Numbered from the stretch's first letter, positions 22,039-34,303 are shown. The stretch is 64,000 nucleotides of DNA from Nannochloropsis salina CCMP1776 (GCA_004565275.1 SDOX01000001.1:940947-1004946), one strand, 5' to 3'. Translations and numbers: made by a program. Notes: generated by a model from the letters alone, not told the origin.

Positions 22039-24102
22039 TCACACACCCGCCATCGAGACCCCCCCCCTCGATGGCGGTAGGGATCCCAGCGGGTCTTCCT
22101 CCTCCTCCTCCCTTGGCTGTCTCTCCCCCCTTCCCTCCTTCGGGCCTTCGCCGTCCCCGCCTCCTTCCTTCGTAATGACGGGCGACGGCGCGGCGCCTAT
22201 GGAGAACGGAACCGTTTCCTCCCGACTTTTTTCCACCGCCCCCCCGGGCGAGCGAAGGATCAATGCCTGAAGGAGGGAGGGAGGGAGGAGGGGCGGGCGT
22301 CATGCGTCATTCTCCGGGCGGTGACAAGACCGGGTCCTTCCCTGTCCCCATGCCTGCTCGGGCTTTTCCCCTTTCCCCTTTCCCTTATCCTTCCTCTCCT
22401 TCCTCCCCCTCCTGCGTCCCTGTTTCCGCCCTCCCCCCTTACTTGGTTCTGGAAGGAGACGTCGCACCGACAGTGCCTGAGCACGTCGAGTCCGATCACG
22501 AAGGGGGGAGACAGGGAGTCGATGATGGAGATGCGCGTCTGGATTTGGAAGCGGCCCAAGCTGGAGGAAGGGAGGGAGGGAGGGAGGGAGGGAGGAAGGG
22601 AGCAGGACGGGGTGAGGGGGGGAAGGAGGGGAGAGTAGAGGAGGATCCGGCAAAGAGACCAGAGGAACAAAATAGGGTGCCACGTAGGAAGAGACGAGGA
22701 TTTCTCTCTCCTTCCGCTTTCTTGCCTGTTCCCTCCCCCCCTCCTTCCCTCCCTTTCTCCCTCCCTCCCTCCCTCCCTCACCGTATCTTCGCCTCGTGCA
22801 CGCAGCCCAAGATTTTGGCGAAACCCACTCCCTTCACGCCCCCGACCACGGACGTGTCGATATGAGACAAGAGGCCGCACTCGCGCGCCATCGCCAAAGA
22901 CATGACGGTCGTGGAGGCCCCTGTATCCACACAGGCACGGAGGCGGCTGGGTCCAAGGAGGGGCGGAGGGAGGGAGGGAGGAAGGGAGGAAGGGAGGGGA
23001 GCAGGAGTGGGGAAGAGACGTGAATCAAAGCCAAGCTTCGGTGCAAATCCCTCACCCTCGTCTGGTCTCCAAGACCCGACCCTCTCCTTCCCCTCTCCCT
23101 CCTCCTCCCTCCCTACCGGTGGTTGATCGCACAGTCCACGTACAGCATCTCCTGCTGATGGTGCAGCTCCTTGTGAACCTGGAGGTGGATCACGCTCTGG
23201 CGCGCACCGGCACCGGCACCGGCTGTGGTGGTATTCACCGGCGCCTCCTCCCCTTCCTCCCTCCCTTCCCCCCTCCCTTCCTCCCTCCCTTCCTCCGTGA
23301 CGCGGCCCTTCACCATCTCCGTGCCTGGACTCCGGTCGAGGGGGGAGGGGGCGGAGGAAGAGGAGGGCGGGAAAGAGGGCAACTCTCGCCCTTGGCACTC
23401 GCGCACACCTTCTTCACTGGCGATGGAAGCGGCGGCGGCCTGCCCGCTTCGACCGTACGAGAGAGCCCGGCGGGATTCTCGGTCCACAAAAACGCTCTTC
23501 CTGCTGCTCCTCCGGCCCTCGGGGCCAGCCCTTTTCCGAACCCAGGCTCGCACCCCACCCATCTCCCCGCCCGCCCTCCGTCCTTTATCTTTGCTTTCCG
23601 ACCCTGCGCCCGTCCGTCGCCGCTCCTCCGCCAGGTGGAAGGCGTAGGAGGTCCGGGCACGGGCCAATTCCCGCTCTTCCTCTAAACGGCTCTCTTCCTC
23701 CACTTCCCTACGGATTTGCGCCCGAAAGCTTGCGTAGGTGCAGTCGCTCCCTCCCTCTCCTTCTTCGCGCGTAGTCTCCTTCCCTTCCTTTGCCTCGTCC
23801 TCCTCTTCAGGACGCAGGCGGAAATGCGCCGTGGCGCTTGCGAGATGATGCGTGGGACCGCGGGGGTGGGAGCGGGGGGATGACGGTGGAATGGAGGTAC
23901 TCGGGGCAGGAGCATGGACCCCAGTGCCCCTTCTTCCCCAGTAGAGGGTAGCATCGACAGTGGAGGTGGGGCTGAGGAGGAGAGCGAGGAGAAGGGCGGG
24001 AGGAAGGACGCCGAGGGGGATTAAGGAGGTGGTAAGCCGGTGCGGTGATATACCAAGGCCTCTTTTCCTTGCTGCGGAATTACTTCTTGATTCGTGGACC
24101 AT
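22039..24102 (-). CDS. DDI1-like retropepsin aspartic protease with N-terminal signal peptide
   Basis: This is a host aspartic protease of the DDI1 type. Exons 23117-24102, 22782-22946, 22443-22560 and 22039-22266 join to 498 residues. The retropepsin domain starts at EMLYVDCAINHR and carries the catalytic D336-T-G-A in RACVDTGASTTVMSLAM. It continues with VGGVKGVGFAKILGCVHEAK and the flap/C-terminal block VIGLDVLRHCRCDVSFQ, as in DDI1. Unlike DDI1 it has no ubiquitin-like or UBA domain that I can see. It starts with a hydrophobic segment at about 27-43 (PALLLALLLSPTSTVDA) typical of a signal peptide, then 250 charged, low-complexity residues. Such a protein would enter the secretory route. 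The stop lies 187 bases from that of PPOX, tail to tail. An ATG 87 bases upstream is an alternative start. Confidence 0.85.
22561..22781 (-). repeat. Intron with complementary purine and pyrimidine tracts
   Basis: Intron 2 of the DDI1-like gene. On the sense (minus) strand its donor end reads GTGAGGGAGGGAGGG and so on, and its acceptor end is a long run of CTCC repeats just before AG. The two ends are reverse complements for about 25-30 bases and could pair in the transcript. Confidence 0.75.
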
Positions 24103-25827
24103 AATGAAGTCTCTTTGGTATGGATTTGTAAGGAAAGATAATAACAAATGAACGTGTGACTTGCATTCTGTCGGGTTCGTATGTGTCAATCAGACACAAG
24201 TGATACTGTCGCTCTATGTGCTTGTCCCTTTTATGTGCACATGCTCCCGCCTTCAAGTCCCTGACAACAGCATGTTCCTCCAAGCAGCTCTCAATACGGG
24301 AAAATTTACGCTTGGAGGCATCACATTAGCTTGCAGCGTGTATTTTCTCAATGACTTCTCAAGTGGACAGCGAGAGCTCGGAAAAGGCAGAAGAATCACC
24401 TCCTTAATTGCCCCACATCTTACGAGCCACATGTCGGCAAAAAAAGAATAAACTTGTCTATTCTATTGTATTGTGTCATACTATGTGCATACGATACAGA
24501 TTATTTGTACTTGGTCCATAGGTGGCACAATTTTAGAGCGCGCAGGGTCAGAATATTGCGTGACTTTCTGCGCCATGGGTCCAAGGTGCTCCTCCTCCCT
24601 TAACATATGTACTGCCGAGTGTCAAGAGCGCATTTTCACAGCTGCTAGGAAAGTGGAGTAAGAAGGACCAATTCCACGGTATCCTTCCAGCAAGTAGATG
24701 GCATTGCACGTCCGCGGCTTAGTATTGGCGAAATTGGGACGCACAGATAAAGCATTTACATGCAGCTTGGGGATAGGCCCTTGGCGAGTCCAAGCGTAGC
24801 CAGCGGCGAGCCGTTGCTTCAAAGTTGACGTCGTCAAGGAAACATAGAAACGCTTATACTAAACAAGGCGCGCTACTGAGTCGATTTTTCGCAAGCATCA
24901 CAATAAATCATGAGTTTTAAGGACCCTCGCTTCTTAATGTTGACAGACATCGGAATATTATTGCTTCTTTCCCTTTTACATAAGGCGTTAGTTAGGGCAT
25001 CTCTTGGCGAGCCGAGCCGTTGCTTGAGCCCACCGACCCCATCCCAATGACATAGGAGAATAAAATGGAAAGCCTTGAATTCTCCGTCACTTTCACGCCA
25101 ACTGCCACTTTATAACGATACGAAGCTGACAAATAATAGAATTGAGCACCTCATGGAGGCTATGGGTGGACAACTTGAAAAGTACGAATCTGCCGTGCCA
25201 CATCGCCGAAATTAAAGAGGGCCCATATCGAGAGAAATATCTTTACCCCCACCAGGAGGTCTGACGTGCAATGGATGGTTCATCGATTGGTCAAATTAAT
25301 TCTCCCTCCAAGAAGATTAATTCCTTTAGTACGGACATTGACTGGGTGATTCGTGAATTTACCCTTAGTGTACACCAGAAGGAGCCGCAGTCCGGGGACC
25401 AGATTTGTACGCAACATCTAAGCAATCCGAGACCTGTAAAGCTAAGCACATGATATGAAGAATCGATCTTTTTAATTTCTATACGATCTGTGAAGTAATC
25501 CACGTAAGTGTGGAGGCTCATCGTTGATATTCGGGGGCCTCATCGGTATGTCTTCCTTCGCCTTGTCATCGATAACAACCATCACTAACCCTTCTTGATA
25601 AGGTTTTCCCTGCAGTCCGGCCGTCACGGCTCCCCCTCAGCATGAAAGCTTCCTTCTCCCATCCTTGGCGCTCCTCAAATGCCTGCCATTACTCCATCTC
25701 AGACGGGGAGAGCGCCCAAGCTTCCTTTTTGTTCGCTCGATCCCATGTCTCTTCCCGGTCACTGTCCCCCCCGTAATCATGCTCCTTCTCTAACGCTTCC
25801 TGTTTGATATGGAGAAGGTGAACAACC
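24103..25827. other. Intergenic region, 1.7 kb
   Basis: This lies between the start of the DDI1-like gene and the end of the polymerase gene. It is AT-richer than its flanks. Frames up to 96 codons occur on both strands, but none shows a signature, plausible splicing or low-complexity bias like the genes here. I see no RNA gene or repeat. Confidence 0.5.
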
Positions 25828-28800
25828 TCAGACATCGAGAATGGGGGAGCAAGATGGCATGCAGGGGTCGGAACAAGGAGGGAGGTGAAGCAAGGGCATG
25901 TGGTTAGTTACCAGGCTGACAGCATCGTGTGTGTTGCGCTCCCACGGGCGTTTGTAGGCGAGTCCGAGGCGGTGGAAGATTTCCCTTTCTTCCGTGCAGA
26001 CGATGCGAGGGCCGATGTCTGCGACCTTCTTGCCTAAAGAGTCGCCAAAGGGAAAGATGGCGGGGTGGGAGGAAAGTTCGAGGAGGGAGGTACGGAAAGG
26101 TCTCGTGAGCCTGGTGAGGAGGCTCGGGAAGACGGGGCAGAAAGACCAAGGGGTGGGCGGGGCGGTGGTACCTCTTTCCCAAGCTGCAGGGCCCATGCTT
26201 TTATCGGTCAGGCTCCACTGTTGTCATAGTAAAATATGTGAGAGTGTCGCCCTTTGCTCTCGCTCCCCCCCTCAGCCCCTCCCTCCGTCGAACCCTCCTT
26301 CCCTTACCCCCTTGTGCTTGATGGCCCAGCAGCGCATGGACCTATTAAAATGGTCGGAGCCAGTGAAGTAGAGGACGGCAAAGGGATATTGCTGGCGGGA
26401 GTACACCTTGAAGGGAAGAAAGGGAAGGAGGGCGGGGGAAAGGGGGGAGAGAAAGCGTTGTCTTCAGCGGCTTTTCTGGACGAAAAAGAAAGATGCGTTT
26501 GTGACTGAGACAACAGATTGCTGGGGAGAGAGACGAAGAGGGGTGGCGGGGAGTAGAGGGAATGTGGGACGGTGCGGTTACCTTAAGATCCAGGCGACGG
26601 TGCAGGTAGCCGTCTCCCAGCCGACAAACGCCGAAATAGGAGTCAGACTTGTCGTCAGTCGCGTCCTGTGAAAGGTGTCGACGTCCAAATAAGAGATCGT
26701 GAAGGGGGTACAGGTGACGCAGGAATGGAAGAGGGTAGGGAAGGGGGGAGGGGGGGGACTGACCGTGAGGTGGTCCGTGAGGAAGCCTTCCTTTTCCAGG
26801 TGCAGGATGAGGCGACCGAGGAAACCTCTGGCCTGAACACGCTTCTGTGCGTAGAATTGCATGAGTACATCCTCGTGCATCGGTTAAAATGATTTTTGAA
26901 GAGCATCGTAAGCGTGTGGAGGGAAGATGTCGACAGGTGGTTGTGGTTGTCGAGGCCCTCTGTTCTACCCATCTACACATTCCTTTGTCCCCCTCTCTCT
27001 CACTTCTCCTTGCCCGCAATCAAAATCTCGTCCCGAACCACCCTTCCCTTCCCTCCCCCCCATTTCCCACCGAGATAGGCGCAAAAAGAATGTCCACGTC
27101 GCCGCAATGGCTGGCTCCTCGCCTGTAGCTCCCGCAGGTCGTCAGAATGAACATGCCAGGATACAGCGCCTCCGTGCCCTGTGCGGAGAGTAAAAAGCCA
27201 CAATGCGAGGGAGGGGAGGGGGGAAGGAGGGAGGAGGAGGAGGGAAGGGCGTGAAATTTCATCGTGAGGCCAGCAACTGCTAAGGGTTACTGAAGGAGAC
27301 GAATGGACGGGATGGCAGAGGAAAGTAGGGAGGAAGGGCGTGAGAAAGGGGGAGAGCTCACCTCACGAACGCGCTCCTCGATTTTTCGCACTTCCGAACG
27401 CGGGATGCGCTCTTGAAACTCTTCGTAGTACCGGAGCCCGACACGCTGGTTCTCGTTCAAAATACCCGGATGTGACCTCACGCGGGCCTTCAGAGATGGA
27501 GCAGAGGAATAGCGCAGTGGAGTGGAGGAGGAGACGTGATCAGTCGGAGGGGACATGTAAGGGTGGGGGGGAAAGGGTTATGTTGGAGAGAAATGGGAGG
27601 ATTTGAATGACCGATAGCACTCATGAGAGTAGAAGGTCAAGGTAGTGAATACGAAAGCGATGACAATCATGCGGAGCAAGATAAGAATCGCTCCTTCTTC
27701 CTGGCTCAAGGCGTAATGGAAACCCCAGAGAGACATCGTCAGACTTGAAAAGCGAGCAGTATCCCCTCCTTCCGCCTTTCCCTTCCACGACCTTGTCAAA
27801 AGCCCGCCAGCCTTTTTCCCTTCCCTCCTCCTTCCCTCCCTCCCATCCTCCCTCCCTCCCTCCCTCCCTCCTTCAATCCATTGTTACCCGCAACTCCGAT
27901 ATACTCTGTATCTTGTCGTGCGTGAAGAGCGCCCTGGCTGTCGCTGGTCCGACGCCCCAAACCTTCTGGAAGCTCAGGCAAGCTTCCACGCCCTCTCTGC
28001 GCTGGGAAAGAAAAAGAGAGAGCGAGGGGGGGGAATAGGAGAGTTAGGATGGGACATGCAAGCCAAATGTCTGGCATCCTGGAATTGGGCCTTTTATGTC
28101 CTGCCTACTTTTTTCCGCCCTCCCTTCCCCTCCTCCTCTCTCTCTTTCTCTCTCTCGTCGGTACCTTCAAAGCTTCCAACCGGGAGAGCCGACCGTACTC
28201 CAAGATTTCCCCGATATCCTTCAGCATGGACGACCCAATTCCTTAGGGCGAATAAAACGAAACAAGTGGGAGAGCAGAAGGAGAGGAGGGGGAGGGTTAA
28301 GATCTGTATGACACTTTGCGATGGACCCTTTCTTCCCTTCCTTCCCCCCTCTTTCTATTCCTCAACATGTATTCCTTCCTACTGTTGATTCCCTGAGACA
28401 CGGCACCACATGTCTTCGCTTCCTCTACTTTCCCTCCCTCATGACTTCCTTCTTTTTGTACCTCGCTTTTTTTTCAAGCTACGCAGATTATCTTTGTTGA
28501 TGGCAAATGGTAATCCTCGCAAGATCTGCACAAATCGATGGTATTGTGCCCGGCGATACCGTCCTCCCGCGATGTCGCTCTGCATGTGCGTAAAGGGAGG
28601 GACAGGGAAGGATGGCGCACGGAAAGAGAAAGGGACGGAGCAAAGAACAAGTAGAGGGACAGGTAGAGAAGAGAGTGAGACCATTGCTCACGGAAGGTCT
28701 CCCTCCTTTCGGGTTCCCCTTTCTCCCTCCCTCTTTCCCTCCCTCCCTTCCTCCTTCCTCTCTTTACCCCAAGCATGTCATAGATGGCGATCAGCTCGTC

Positions 28801-30509
28801 CAGGAACACTGTCAGGTGCACGTTATGGTTCAGAAGCCCTGCTCTCGATGCCTCTGTTTCATCGAATAAACCGCGAAAGATTAGTGTTCCAAGAAGTGCA
28901 GAACCACGAATTTCCATGCACCTTCCTTCCTTCCCAAGAACAATTTGGACACCGCAAGACTGCAAGACATCCGGGTATGGGATAGGGGGAAATAAAATAA
29001 AAAGGGCATGAGGGACGGGGGGGAGGAAAGTAATTACCAACCTCTGCACGTCCATTTCGCCGTCTCCAACTGTCGGTGCCTTCCGCCTAGCCCGCTTTCC
29101 CCCTCTCCTCCTTCCTCCTCCTTCTCCGCCTCTTCCGTCGTCTGTCGCCCCCGCCGTTTCTCTTTTCCCGCGGCGACGTTCATCTTTTCTTCAGGACGTG
29201 GCAACGCATTTACGTGATAATAGTAAGGGTTCAAAGGCGGCAGTGCCAGGTCCGCCGTGCCCGCCCGCCCTCCCTCCCTATCTCGCTTCCTCCCTCCCAG
29301 TGACAGACATCGGCGGACGGCTTCCTCCATCCAGGCCTGGTGAAGACAAGTGACATCATCCCCACATGGGGAAAGCAACTTGGCGAGGGACAGAGGGGAG
29401 AGGGCAATAAAGGGCATGGTGAGATATGGACTCTGAACACTCATGACGGCATTCCTTTCCATTTCTTTTTTTCTTGCCCTCCCACCCTCCCTCCCTCGTT
29501 TCCTCCCTCTCTCCCTCCCTGTCCACCTGTGTGAGGATTCCCGGCGCCAGGCCCTTGGGCACGATCACCACGCGTGTTTTGCCCGGCCAAAAACGGGCAT
29601 GGACCCTGTACCATGCGAGGCGAATCAAGACTATCTAGAGCATGTTTAACCCCACCCTCTCACCCTCCCTCTCTTCCTCCCTCCCTCCCTCCCCTAATCA
29701 CTTACCGAGCACCGTGTCGGGAGAGGATCTGCGCCCAATGACGGCCCATACGGATGGAAAGGCTGCCGTACTGAGGGGAGTGAGAGGGGAAGGAGGGGAG
29801 GCACACACCATCAGGGGTCCTGGGATCAAGAAAAAGACAAAGGAGCTAGCTTTTTAAAGCGCTATCACATTTATCTCTTCCTCCCCCCATCGACCCCTCC
29901 TCCCTCACCCCCGCCATGATCCATATCGGTCCCATTGACCCCAAGGTTGCCGGCACTGGTGATCTTTCTCCGGCGGGTGGGGAGGGAGGGGGGGAGGGAG
30001 GGGGGGAGGGAGGGATTGAAGCAGGGCCCACGACCGGCTGGGTTTTGGGAGATGCCGTAGGGAGTAGAAGAGGTCGAGGGAGCTCAGGAAAGGAGGTGGA
30101 GGGGGCGGTCAGACAAAATGGTTTTGGGAGCTGAATAGAGGGAGCCGACGTTTGATCCAGGGAGAGGGGTGCGCTCGGAGGCTGGGACTGGCTCCGTGGA
30201 GGGCTGGCATTGCATCGTCCGACTCCCTCTCCTCCTTGTCTCTGGACCTCCGCCGCTGCCTCCCTCCGTACTGTTCCCGTGGAGGCGGGCTCTCCAACCC
30301 TTTGGACCCTCTCCGCCCATGCCTCAAATTGCGCCAGGGCACGCGTAGTGGCCCGTTGCGGTGCGCCACACTGCAGGGAAGAGGGTGGATTTGGGTGGTG
30401 ACGGGGTAGTTGTGGGTGCACTCAGGGGGTGCATCATGAGCGAAATGCAACAACAGGGCAGCAGGACTCTGAGAAGTGGAAAATGACACACATTCACGGG
30501 ATTGGCCAT
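25828..30509 (-). CDS. Family X DNA polymerase with BRCT domain (Pol lambda-like)
   Basis: This is a nuclear gap-filling repair polymerase. Exons: 30498-30509 (tentative), 29909-30370, 29706-29770, 29527-29605, 29042-29336, 28768-28853, 28462-28579, 28165-28241, 27888-28001, 27362-27487, 27071-27178, 26764-26832, 26582-26665, 26308-26406, 26172-26217, 25828-26033; 681 residues. A BRCT domain at about 150-225 includes MGRHWAQILSRHGARVHARF, TRVVIVPKGLAPGIL and AWMEEAVRRCLSL. The lyase/8-kDa part has GIGSSMLKDIGEILEYG and the helix-hairpin-helix KVWGVGPATARALF. Catalytic aspartates are D505 and D507 in CGSYRRGASHCGDVDILFAP, and D563 in HRRLDLKV. The sugar-discrimination motif Y578-F-T-G is followed by SDHFNRSMR. 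A Pro-rich linker precedes the BRCT. The four-codon first exon is a guess. Confidence 0.9.
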
Positions 30510-30585
30510 GGATAGGATGTCCAATTGAGAGGTGTTACGATCATCGAGACATCCGAGGCTTGCGCAAGAAAAAAACATGTCTCAA

Positions 30586-30632
30586 TACCCTAACCCTAGC
30601 CCTGACCCTAATCCTAACCATAACCCTAACGG
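30586..30632 (+). repeat. Interstitial telomere-like repeats upstream of the polymerase
   Basis: Seven mostly perfect CCCTAA-type units (CCCTAACCCTAGCCCTGACC and so on) lie about 80 bases upstream of the inferred polymerase start. They may be a telobox-like promoter element or a scar of telomeric repeat insertion. Confidence 0.85.
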
Positions 30633-32621
30633 GAGAAAAAGCTCGACAGGAGAAGTACTGACGTAGGTCCATCAGCACGGTCGCTATCCTCCTTTCCTCG
30701 AAACATTGGTGCAAATGCCATTGTGCCCTTGTTCTATTCCCCCATCGACCCATCTATATCTTTACTATAATCGTACCGCGCTAGCCTCAAAAATATCCCT
30801 GGAGAAAGCTAGACGAGCACACAGGAACCTCCGCTGCTTAGCCCTAGTCATCCGTCCTTGATCTGGATTTTCTCCCATATTTTGATTCTCAAACGGACCT
30901 CCTGTTCGGGCATGTACAGCACCACGACTTTACGAGCTCTCAGCGCATGGAGCCTGAGCCTGTTGAACGACACCGTGTGTTGGAATTTTATTCGTCAGTG
31001 CGTCTGATTTGGGGGCTATCACAAAATGGTCTTCGATTGCCTGCTTCTCATGCCAGGCTCTCAGGTAGACACAAAGGCATCATCATTTGACGTAACGGCT
31101 ATCACACCCGCATAGTTGTTTCCTTGGCCCCACTAGAAGTCAACATACACTGCCATGCCTATGTTCCACCTAAAATGTGACGTTAGACGTTAAATTTAAC
31201 ACCTCTCAAGTGGACAATCCAAAAGAGTTGGCACATTTTTTGAAAGCTTTGCTCCGTGCTTGATTTTTCCTCAGCTACTCTTTTCAAATGTATTTTTCCC
31301 AGTTATTTCCAAGACCATCCTCGACAGAAATGGTGAACAGGTCTTGAAGCATCGACCCGCACGGCAACTTGGAGCTGGCATGTCGCCGGGCTAAGCTATA
31401 TCCGGGTCGCTTAGAACGGAAGAGTGTCTATGTCCTATTGTTTTGAAAACTGCATGTGCCTTGGGTTTTCCCAGGTCTAAGAACGTATTTGCCCATTTGG
31501 CGGCATTCCTTTGTCGTGCACGGATCATTTTTTCATTCTTGCGCCCAAGCAAGCTGCGTAATAGATAGCCAACGCCCACTATGGTATCTTAATGCGACTG
31601 CTTTTTGCTTTTTATATTGTATTTGCCTAAATCCTTGCATAATTAATCACTCACGGATCGTCCCTGCACTTTTACCGCCCTATGATAAGCATCACATCAG
31701 GCAGCGCACACCATGGTACATTAGTAGCGGGTGCTGGGACCGGGTGCCATTTCTGGGGACCGTTAAAGACCAAGTCAGAGAGAGGACGCATCAGGGATAG
31801 CTTCGGCCACGCAGAGTGATATCGTTAAAGGAAAGTTTTCTGACGCTTTTCCGCTGGTGCTCTGTTTAAATTTACTTTTAAACCATTTATGTCAAGAAAC
31901 TGATGTGTACACACCTTTGACTCACCACTTATGGCCCCAAGCTTGCCGGTCTCATGGTAAATTTGCGTTTAAAGCAGGTAGTGGCTTCATGAGGAAAGCC
32001 TGAAGTACATCTTAAGAGAAGAGATAAGTGAGAACGGAACGTCTCGCTCCTAAATATGACAAGATGTTGGTCGCTATCATCGTTTTCTGCATTGTCTTTA
32101 AGCGTGGGGAATCGTGCGTGATCTTCCAGTAAAAAAGTGTCTAGAATTTACAGGTAATGATGATCATTAAAATATGGGAAGAAGAAGCCTTTTACTAGAG
32201 GAGATCCAGGTGGTGTGGCAATTGTCGCATTAACCGAGTATTGGGGAAGTCAACACCCCGATCTGCACATGATTGTATACAGTTTACTCTCAAAATTTCT
32301 CTCAATGACCACTTCTTATTACGCATAGCTTGAAGTGGAAGATAAACAAAGGACACACATGAATTTTGATATGTTTCCCGGGCGTAGGAAAACCTACAAA
32401 ACCCTAACAGAACTTTCAGTAAAGTATTCAAGAATAAACAAACAAAACAATCCCTAAGGGAAAACAACAGGACTGGCGTCGACCAGTGTCTTTGATTGTC
32501 GTTAGTTATCTTAGTACGAGATTCTTGGGTGAATCGTTGGTCCACACTCTCAGGGAGAACTAGTGGTCGTACTGAAGAATCAACTGGATATTGGGTTACC
32601 TCTGGTAAAAGTTTGTTTATT
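30633..32621. other. Gene-poor AT-rich region
   Basis: Two kilobases lack a recognisable gene. The part next to the gag fossil (about 32160-32621) may include degraded long-terminal-repeat sequence: the inverted repeat stops near 32622 and a primer-binding-site-like GGTTATGGGCCC begins at about 32629. I could not define terminal repeats. Confidence 0.4.
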
Positions 32622-33250
32622 CGCATCAGGTTATGGGCCCTAATTGACCTAACCTTTGAACTGAATAAATAACTGATTATTCAAGACACTGGTCAACGTC
32701 CTATCTCTGGTGCAATTGGATTTGCAGAGATAGAGGACTGAGTTGATTGAATCTCTTTGGTGCAATTGGATTTGCAGAGATTCAGGGCTGTTTTAATTGG
32801 ATTTACTAGATTAAAGACAGCATTTAATTGGATCTGGAGGCTGTACGTACGGCTGGCTAGGCTCACAACTGTGAAATCATGGGAGATAATGATGAGTATC
32901 GAATGGCAATCTTCAGTGGAAGATTGGAAGACTGGGACACCTGGAAGAGCGAGATTGAAAGCTTCATTGGTGCGAAGGACCCAGAGATGGCAGACATCAT
33001 CGTGGGATTAATCAAGAAGCCAATCTCATTAGATGAGCTATCATCATACAAGGAGAAGAATGCCAAGGGCTACTTCATTCTCAAGAAGTACCTGAGAGGA
33101 GCGGCAGCAAACCTTATCGAAAAATTCCGTTTGGATAAGGATGGAGCTGGTGCACTTAAAGCTCTCACTGACAAGTACGAATTGAGAGGAGAGACTCAAA
33201 AGGCATTACTTATGTCTGAGTTCAGTCATCTCAAGTTCGATGAAAATGGA
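32622..33250 (+). mobile_element. Ty1/copia-type LTR retrotransposon fossil, gag part only
   Basis: This is a fragment of a Ty1/copia-like element. An untranslated leader is followed by the start of a gag-like protein with the pattern F-S-G-R-L-E-D-W-D-x-W-K near its N-terminus, typical of copia gag. No protease, integrase or reverse transcriptase follows, so the element is broken and only its 5' part remains. The high similarity of the two fragments suggests a fairly young insertion. Confidence 0.7.
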
Positions 33251-33713
33251 TGAAGTAGCCCTTGGCATTCTTCTCCTTGTATGATGATAGCTCATCTAAT
33301 GAGATTGGCTTCTTGATTAATCCCACGATGATGTCTGCCATCTCTGGGTCCTTGGCACCAATGAAGCTTTCAACGTCGCGTTTCCACTCGTCCCAATCCT
33401 CCAATCTTCCACTGAAGATTGCCATTCGATACTCATCATTATCTCCCATGATTTCACAGTTGTGAGCCTAGCCAGCCGTACGTACAGCCTCCAGATCCAA
33501 TTAAATGCTGTCTTTAATCTAGTAAATCCAATTACCAATTAAAACAGCCCTGAATCTCTGCAAATCCAATTGCACCAAAGAGATTCAATCAACTCAGTCC
33601 TCTATCTCTGCAAATCCAATTGCACCAGAGATAGGACGTTGACCAGTGTCTTGAATAATCAGTTATTTATTCAGTTCAAAGGTTAGGTCAATTAGGGCCC
33701 ATAACCTGATGCG
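33251..33713 (-). mobile_element. Second copia gag fragment, inverted
   Basis: This is an inverted, near-identical copy of the leader and gag start at 32622-33078, also broken. The two arms (about 460 bases each) flank a spacer of about 170 bases, forming a long inverted repeat. Confidence 0.8.
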
Positions 33714-34303
33714 TCCTCTATTTACGCAGCTTTTTTAAAGCGGTAAACGAACAGCTTATCAAGTTACGAATGACTTTTTGTTTCTTATTTAGTTTCTTCA
33801 TACGCGACGTCCTATGTTTACTTTTCGTTCACTTTTTACACATGCAAAAATCCGATAGATATGAAAGCTTGATGATGGGACAATGCTTTGGATATATGAA
33901 CATGCAAGTTGTAGAACGACGCCCGTAAGGCCAACTTTGGCGGCCGCTTTCTTGTCGGACGCAAGGAGGAGCTAGAAACGTTGCATTATAGAATAGGACG
34001 GAAGATTGTGATACCCTCAAACAAGAACAAATTGTGACATGATTTTCGTCATAAAAGCTTGGAACGTAATAATAAGACGAGCGAACGAAGGTCATCGCCG
34101 TTCCTCGCTTTTTGGGAGCGGCGGCGGGACCCTTTGAAGGAAAAAAAATGCCTCGAAGAAAAAGCAAAGTCTCCACATACACTCGTTCACCACAACCATC
34201 GATGTAATTACATTGCTTACCACAGGCGCACAGTGAGTCCTTACCCGTGGAATTTTTGGAATTGATCGACGGTTCCCACATCGAACCTTTTCTCCCCGCA
34301 GTC
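33714..34303. promoter_or_regulatory. APC8 upstream region
   Basis: 590 bases lie between the fossil and the APC8 start. A good splice acceptor sits three bases before the APC8 ATG, so a 5' UTR exon probably lies in this stretch. Nothing else was recognised. Confidence 0.45.

Noticed and set aside
30586-30660. Plus-strand frame of Leu-Thr repeats
   Set aside because: It is simply the translation of the telomere-like CCCTAA repeats.
32195-32626. 143-codon minus-strand frame beside the gag fossil
   Set aside because: It runs antisense into the likely terminal-repeat area of the fossil and has no protein signature.
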